Shown here: positions 32,240 through 35,854 of the stretch, piece after piece
Position numbering within the stretch: the first letter of the stretch is position 1
Layout: every line of letters starts with the position of its first letter
NCBI GenBank assembly: GCA_964384785.1
Contig: CAYLLH010000097.1
Coordinates: 1 to 35,854, forward strand
Direction: 5' to 3'
From: JAZKSG01 sp964384785
GTDB taxonomy: Archaea > Thermoplasmatota > E2 > DHVEG-1
DNA length: 35,854 nucleotides
Position numbers and translations under genes: made by a program
Notes under the pieces: model-generated
Told to the model about the DNA's origin: nothing
Seen by the model: the letters and a program-made list of their open reading frames with translations, nothing else
Databases searched by the model: none

Positions 32240-35200
32240 ATGCTAGACAAACTCGGAAGACTCATTGAAAAAAAACCAGCAGCAATAATCCTAATCATAC
32301 TACTCATAACAATAGGTCTATCAACCCTACTACCACAAATAGAAATGAAAACAGAATTCGAAGACTTCATGCCCAAAGAAGAAGTCATAGAAGCAAACAA
32401 TAGAATCACAGAATACTTTGGAAAACAAACACAAACCATGTTTCTTTTTGTAGAAACACAAAACGCAGAAAGCACTCTATCTATTGAATCCATAAAAGAA
32501 CAATATTACATTGAACAAAACCTTATTAGTAAACCAGAAATCGATGGATCAATAAGTATAACTACATTTATCGATCAAATATGTTTACTAGAATACGGAA
32601 AAACAATCGATCAATGCACAGATGAACAACTAAATATTGTAATAGAAGACTTATTAAACAAACAGGATTCAGAACAAATAAAAATCTTAAATAATGATGA
32701 TAAAAACGAAGAAAAAGACTATGCCTTATTTCCAAAAATATCCAAAGGGCAATCAAAAGACAGCATAGATATAAAAAACGGATACGCAAAATATGATGAC
32801 AAGACAATTACTTTTTCAATAGAAGTATATGATTTATCAAAACTTGAAAAAAACCTGAAACCACCATTATTTTTAGTAAACACCCTCGAATGGTATATTG
32901 ATTTTGAAAACCTAATAACACTACATGACAGCCTAGATATAGACTATAAAATCTCAGCACATATAGAACCAAAACATCCCATTTGGGTTGCAGGCGATGG
33001 ATTTATCCCAAATTTTAAAAACATTTTTCAAAACATAAAACAAAGAGAATTTTTAAATACATATGAAAAAACAGTATATTTATGGATTAAACCACCTGGA
33101 CAAGAAATGTATTTTCCTATACAACTAAAAACCGGAGAAATAAATTTTAACAGAGAAAACAACTTAATTGAAATAACAACTAATAGAGAAGAAATTGGAA
33201 AATATGGTGTTGCAACAAATATAGGCGGTTTTGAACTCCCAACAAAACTAAACAATTTCAGAATAGGAACAAGATATTATAAAAACCCGGTAGATCTACC
33301 ATGGAACAGAATCTCAGCTAATACAAGCTTTATTTTTGAAAAAATAGAAAACCTTCAAAAAAGACCTTTGTTAAAAAACATAGCTGATAGATTATTTCAA
33401 AGATATGCAGACATGGACTATGAAGAATTCATGGATTTTTTACCAAACATTGAACAAAGCATCCCAATTTCTGACAGGCTTGCGTTAAAGGATATAGAAT
33501 CATCATGGATAAACGCTGATATTGCCATGAATGAAGAAAACATTGAAGAAAATATTCTTTTTATTAGACCAAAATTTTTTGATGATTTAAGAGTGTCTTC
33601 AGAGGGTTTTATATCAACAGAAGCTACAGATACAACTCAGCCTCATGCAAGTCTTATTATTTTACAGTTAAACAGAACCTCAGGTTTTGAAGCAAACCTT
33701 GAAAAAACTGAAAAAATACTAAGTTATCTAGAAGATTTTGATAAAAAAGATTCATATATTTCGGTTGAAGCCACAGGAGACGGTGTTGTCTCTAAAGATA
33801 TAAATAAAATTACATCTGAATCAAATCAGTTCATTGGACCTGCTATATTTTTAATAATTGTGATCATCCTGTTTTTGAATTTTAGAAAATTTTCATATGT
33901 TGCTCTACCCATGTTAGCCCTGGTTATATCAACTATATGGCTTTTCGGGTCACTTGTTTTAATGGGTATGAGTTTTAGTGTGATGCAGGTAGCATTGATA
34001 CCACTTGTTTTAGGTTTAGGAGTAGATTACTCTATTCATTTATTCCATAATTACAAAGTGGAATTAGATGAAGGGAAAACACCTGCTGAAGCAATAAAGA
34101 AATCTGTTTTAGAAATAGGGAGCGCGATGTTTTTAGCTATGCTTACCACCGTTATTGCTTTTATGTCGTTTTTAGCATCCTCGGTTCCAGCTCTTAAGGA
34201 TTTTGGGCTTCTTTTAGGTCTTGGAGTTTTATATACTTTTATTACAGCGGTTACATTTCTTCCAGCATTAAGATATATACTTGATAGGAAAAAAGAAGAT
34301 CTTAAACCTAAAAAACAAAATGTTTTTGATGTAAGTTTTTTTATGAAAAAAGTATCACGTTTTGTTTTACGTTATAATAAATTCATTATTGTTGTAATGT
34401 TAATATTTTCTGTTGTTTTAGCAGTAGGAGGATCCCAACTTGAAACTGGTTTTGATATGAATGAATTTGCACCAGAAGACACTCCATCTATAGAACTATA
34501 TGAAAAAATCGGATCGAATTTTCCTTCATCAAGTCAATCACAGGAATACATTTTAATAGAAGGAAACGTGGCAACAGTTGATGCTTTAAAAGGCATAAAA
34601 GAAACTCATGAAAACTTTGAAGATAACACATTTATAGCTGATAACTCAGATGGTAGTTTAAAAACTCAGAGTGCTTATACAGTTATCCAAGAAACCATTA
34701 AAACAAATAATTCACTGATAGAAAAATTTAACATCGACAGAACAACAGGAATACCAAAAACTGATGAGGATGTAAAAAATCTTTTTGATTATATTTACAG
34801 CAAAGAAAGCATTAGTTTTCAGGAAATAGACATGGAAAACATGGACATGCAGACTTTGCAAAACCAGAATTTTAAGATGGATAGTTCTGGAGCACAGATA
34901 AAAAATGTTTTACATAAAGAAGAAACAGTTTACGATGCAACAGTTATACGTATTTACATAGGTGGAACAAATAACGGAGATACTGGAAAAATCGATGATT
35001 TACTTGGAAGAATTAAAGATGAATTAACCGAAGATGTTACAGATTATGGAACGGCAAAAGCCACAGTTACAGGTCAAAACATTATTACTCTGACAATTAC
35101 AAATTCCTTAACAGAAAGTCAGATTTTATCCACAGCTATATCAATGTTACTTGCAGCTATTGTTTTAATAATTGCATACCGGAATCCATTGCTTGGTTTA

Positions 35201-35704
35201 ATCGTCTTAATACCCGTGGGTATAACAATGATTTGGATCCTTGGAACAATGTACTTCATTGGTTATTCTTTAAACGCACTAACTATAACAATTACAAGTA
35301 TTACTATAGGAATAGGAATCGATTACTCGATTCATGCAACTGAACGATTTAGACTCGTTGCAGATAAAACAGGTGATATCAAAAAAGCAATGTGTGAAAC
35401 CATTTCTCATACTGGCGGAGCGCTTTTAATAGCTGCATTAACAACTGCCTGTGGATTTGGAATACTTGCTCTTGCACCTATGCCGCCGCAGCAACAATTC
35501 GGGGTGATATTATCAATAACAATAGTCTTCTCATTATTAACCGCGATTTTAATTCTTCCATCTGTTCTTGTTTATTGGGCTAAAGCAAGAAAAAAACGAA
35601 AAGGATATATTGTTACCACTAAGGGTATGAAAAAAATTAATGGACAATGGGTAAAAAACAGTGAAAAACAAACTGATGAAATAAATGATGACTATTGCGA
35701 CTAA
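32240..35704 (+). CDS. RND superfamily exporter (archaeal MMPL/HAE3 type), exporter 2, enlarged external domain
   Basis: 1154-residue transporter of the same family as exporter 1 but about 290 residues longer. TM1 near 14-33 is followed by an external domain running to about 530, twice the usual size; TM2-6 follow to about 690, TM7 near 718-737, a second external domain, then TM8-12 and a basic tail. Proton-relay Asp residues are present in both halves: Asp596 (GLGVDYSIH) and Asp1028 (GIGIDYSIH). Start fixed by TTAGAGG upstream. Synonymous codon style changes inside the gene near 33600, from A/C-ending to T-ending. Divergent from padR, which probably regulates it. Substrate unknown. Confidence 0.88.
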   Translation: MLDKLGRLIEKKPAAIILIILLITIGLSTLLPQIEMKTEFEDFMPKEEVIEANNRITEYFGKQTQTMFLFVETQNAESTLSIESIKEQYYIEQNLISKPEIDGSISITTFIDQICLLEYGKTIDQCTDEQLNIVIEDLLNKQDSEQIKILNNDDKNEEKDYALFPKISKGQSKDSIDIKNGYAKYDDKTITFSIEVYDLSKLEKNLKPPLFLVNTLEWYIDFENLITLHDSLDIDYKISAHIEPKHPIWVAGDGFIPNFKNIFQNIKQREFLNTYEKTVYLWIKPPGQEMYFPIQLKTGEINFNRENNLIEITTNREEIGKYGVATNIGGFELPTKLNNFRIGTRYYKNPVDLPWNRISANTSFIFEKIENLQKRPLLKNIADRLFQRYADMDYEEFMDFLPNIEQSIPISDRLALKDIESSWINADIAMNEENIEENILFIRPKFFDDLRVSSEGFISTEATDTTQPHASLIILQLNRTSGFEANLEKTEKILSYLEDFDKKDSYISVEATGDGVVSKDINKITSESNQFIGPAIFLIIVIILFLNFRKFSYVALPMLALVISTIWLFGSLVLMGMSFSVMQVALIPLVLGLGVDYSIHLFHNYKVELDEGKTPAEAIKKSVLEIGSAMFLAMLTTVIAFMSFLASSVPALKDFGLLLGLGVLYTFITAVTFLPALRYILDRKKEDLKPKKQNVFDVSFFMKKVSRFVLRYNKFIIVVMLIFSVVLAVGGSQLETGFDMNEFAPEDTPSIELYEKIGSNFPSSSQSQEYILIEGNVATVDALKGIKETHENFEDNTFIADNSDGSLKTQSAYTVIQETIKTNNSLIEKFNIDRTTGIPKTDEDVKNLFDYIYSKESISFQEIDMENMDMQTLQNQNFKMDSSGAQIKNVLHKEETVYDATVIRIYIGGTNNGDTGKIDDLLGRIKDELTEDVTDYGTAKATVTGQNIITLTITNSLTESQILSTAISMLLAAIVLIIAYRNPLLGLIVLIPVGITMIWILGTMYFIGYSLNALTITITSITIGIGIDYSIHATERFRLVADKTGDIKKAMCETISHTGGALLIAALTTACGFGILALAPMPPQQQFGVILSITIVFSLLTAILILPSVLVYWAKARKKRKGYIVTTKGMKKINGQWVKNSEKQTDEINDDYCD

Positions 35705-35762
35705 AACAACCCACCTTTTTTCTCTTATTTAATTAAATGAAATTCTTAACGTATAAATTTAG

Positions 35763-35838
35763 GCTGTTGAAAAATTAAATTAACCCTCCTGCTTTTCATT
35801 TAAAGCGGGATGCAATAAATGAAAAAACAGAGGAGGGT
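35763..35838. mobile_element. Possible left end of an insertion sequence (terminal motif and hairpin)
   Basis: GGCTGTTGAAAAATTAAATT at 35763 onward resembles the tips of several transposon families. It is followed by an imperfect inverted repeat: ACCCTCCT plus GCTTTTCATTTA (35783-35802) against TAAATGAAAAAACAG plus AGGAGGGT (35816-35838), with a 13-base loop. The window ends before a second end or a transposase can be seen, so this is an inference. Confidence 0.35.
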
Positions 35839-35854
35839 AAGTCTCAGAAAGACC
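35819..35854 (+). CDS. Start of an open frame cut by the window edge
   Basis: Twelve codons (MKKQRRVSLRKT) open to the last base. The strongly basic start would suit a DNA-binding protein such as a transposase, and it lies just inside the insertion-sequence-like end. It overlaps the right arm of the hairpin. Far too short to identify; reported only so the edge is not read as empty. Confidence 0.25.
   Translation, partial: MKKQRRVSLRKT

Overview
The window is AT-rich archaeal DNA. Archaeal marks are a proteasome-alpha/SBDS/exosome/L37Ae/RpoP gene block followed by the KEOPS subunit Pcc1, ribosomal protein L40e, an archaeal-type prolyl-tRNA synthetase, triosephosphate isomerase of the short archaeal form, QueE of the archaeosine pathway, and Shine-Dalgarno sites of the GAGGTG type. 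A secreted gingipain-like C25 peptidase, two archaeal RND/MMPL exporters and a K+-dependent-type membrane pyrophosphatase suggest an anaerobic, protein-degrading euryarchaeote. The Thermoplasmatota are a reasonable guess, but the lineage is inferred, not proven. I saw no rRNA, tRNA or CRISPR array.

Layout. 1-5300: a DUF4143-type ATPase gene lying between two copies of a 15-bp direct repeat, a secreted seven-repeat beta-propeller-like protein, a 50-residue Cys-rich protein, then the minus-strand genes amrS and an mpgP-like phosphatase. 5300-10140: RND exporter 1, queE, and a minus-strand C25 peptidase whose reading frame extends far upstream of its first ATG. 10314-14837: psmA, sdo1, rrp4, rrp41, rrp42, rpl37ae, rpoP and pcc1, all on the plus strand. 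14848-20673: purA, a site-2 protease, a small conserved protein, then minus-strand rpl40e, proS, a membrane protein and a trmJ-like methyltransferase. 20855-26342: an unusual cluster of small membrane proteins, six of them with zinc-ribbon Cys pairs and four clearly paralogous. 26449-28977: three sugar-phosphate enzymes (tpiA, rpe, and a TalC/Fsa-type transaldolase) around a tiny AbrB-type regulator. 28984-35704: a small conserved protein, hppA, and a PadR regulator divergent from the 1154-residue RND exporter 2. The right edge looks like the start of an insertion sequence.

How the genes fit together. The central block combines protein destruction (proteasome), ribosome maturation (SBDS), RNA processing (exosome) and transcription/translation parts. 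The sugar genes would interconvert trioses and pentoses. The pyrophosphatase would recover energy from PPi made by biosynthesis, for example by ProRS. PadR probably controls the neighbouring exporter.

Most notable: (1) two genes, the C25 peptidase and the TrmJ-like methyltransferase, have conserved N-termini that lie upstream of any in-frame ATG, GTG or TTG and appear to start at ATA and ATT behind G-rich Shine-Dalgarno sites; (2) the zinc-ribbon membrane protein array; (3) loss of one of the two conserved intramembrane Asp residues in RND exporter 1.
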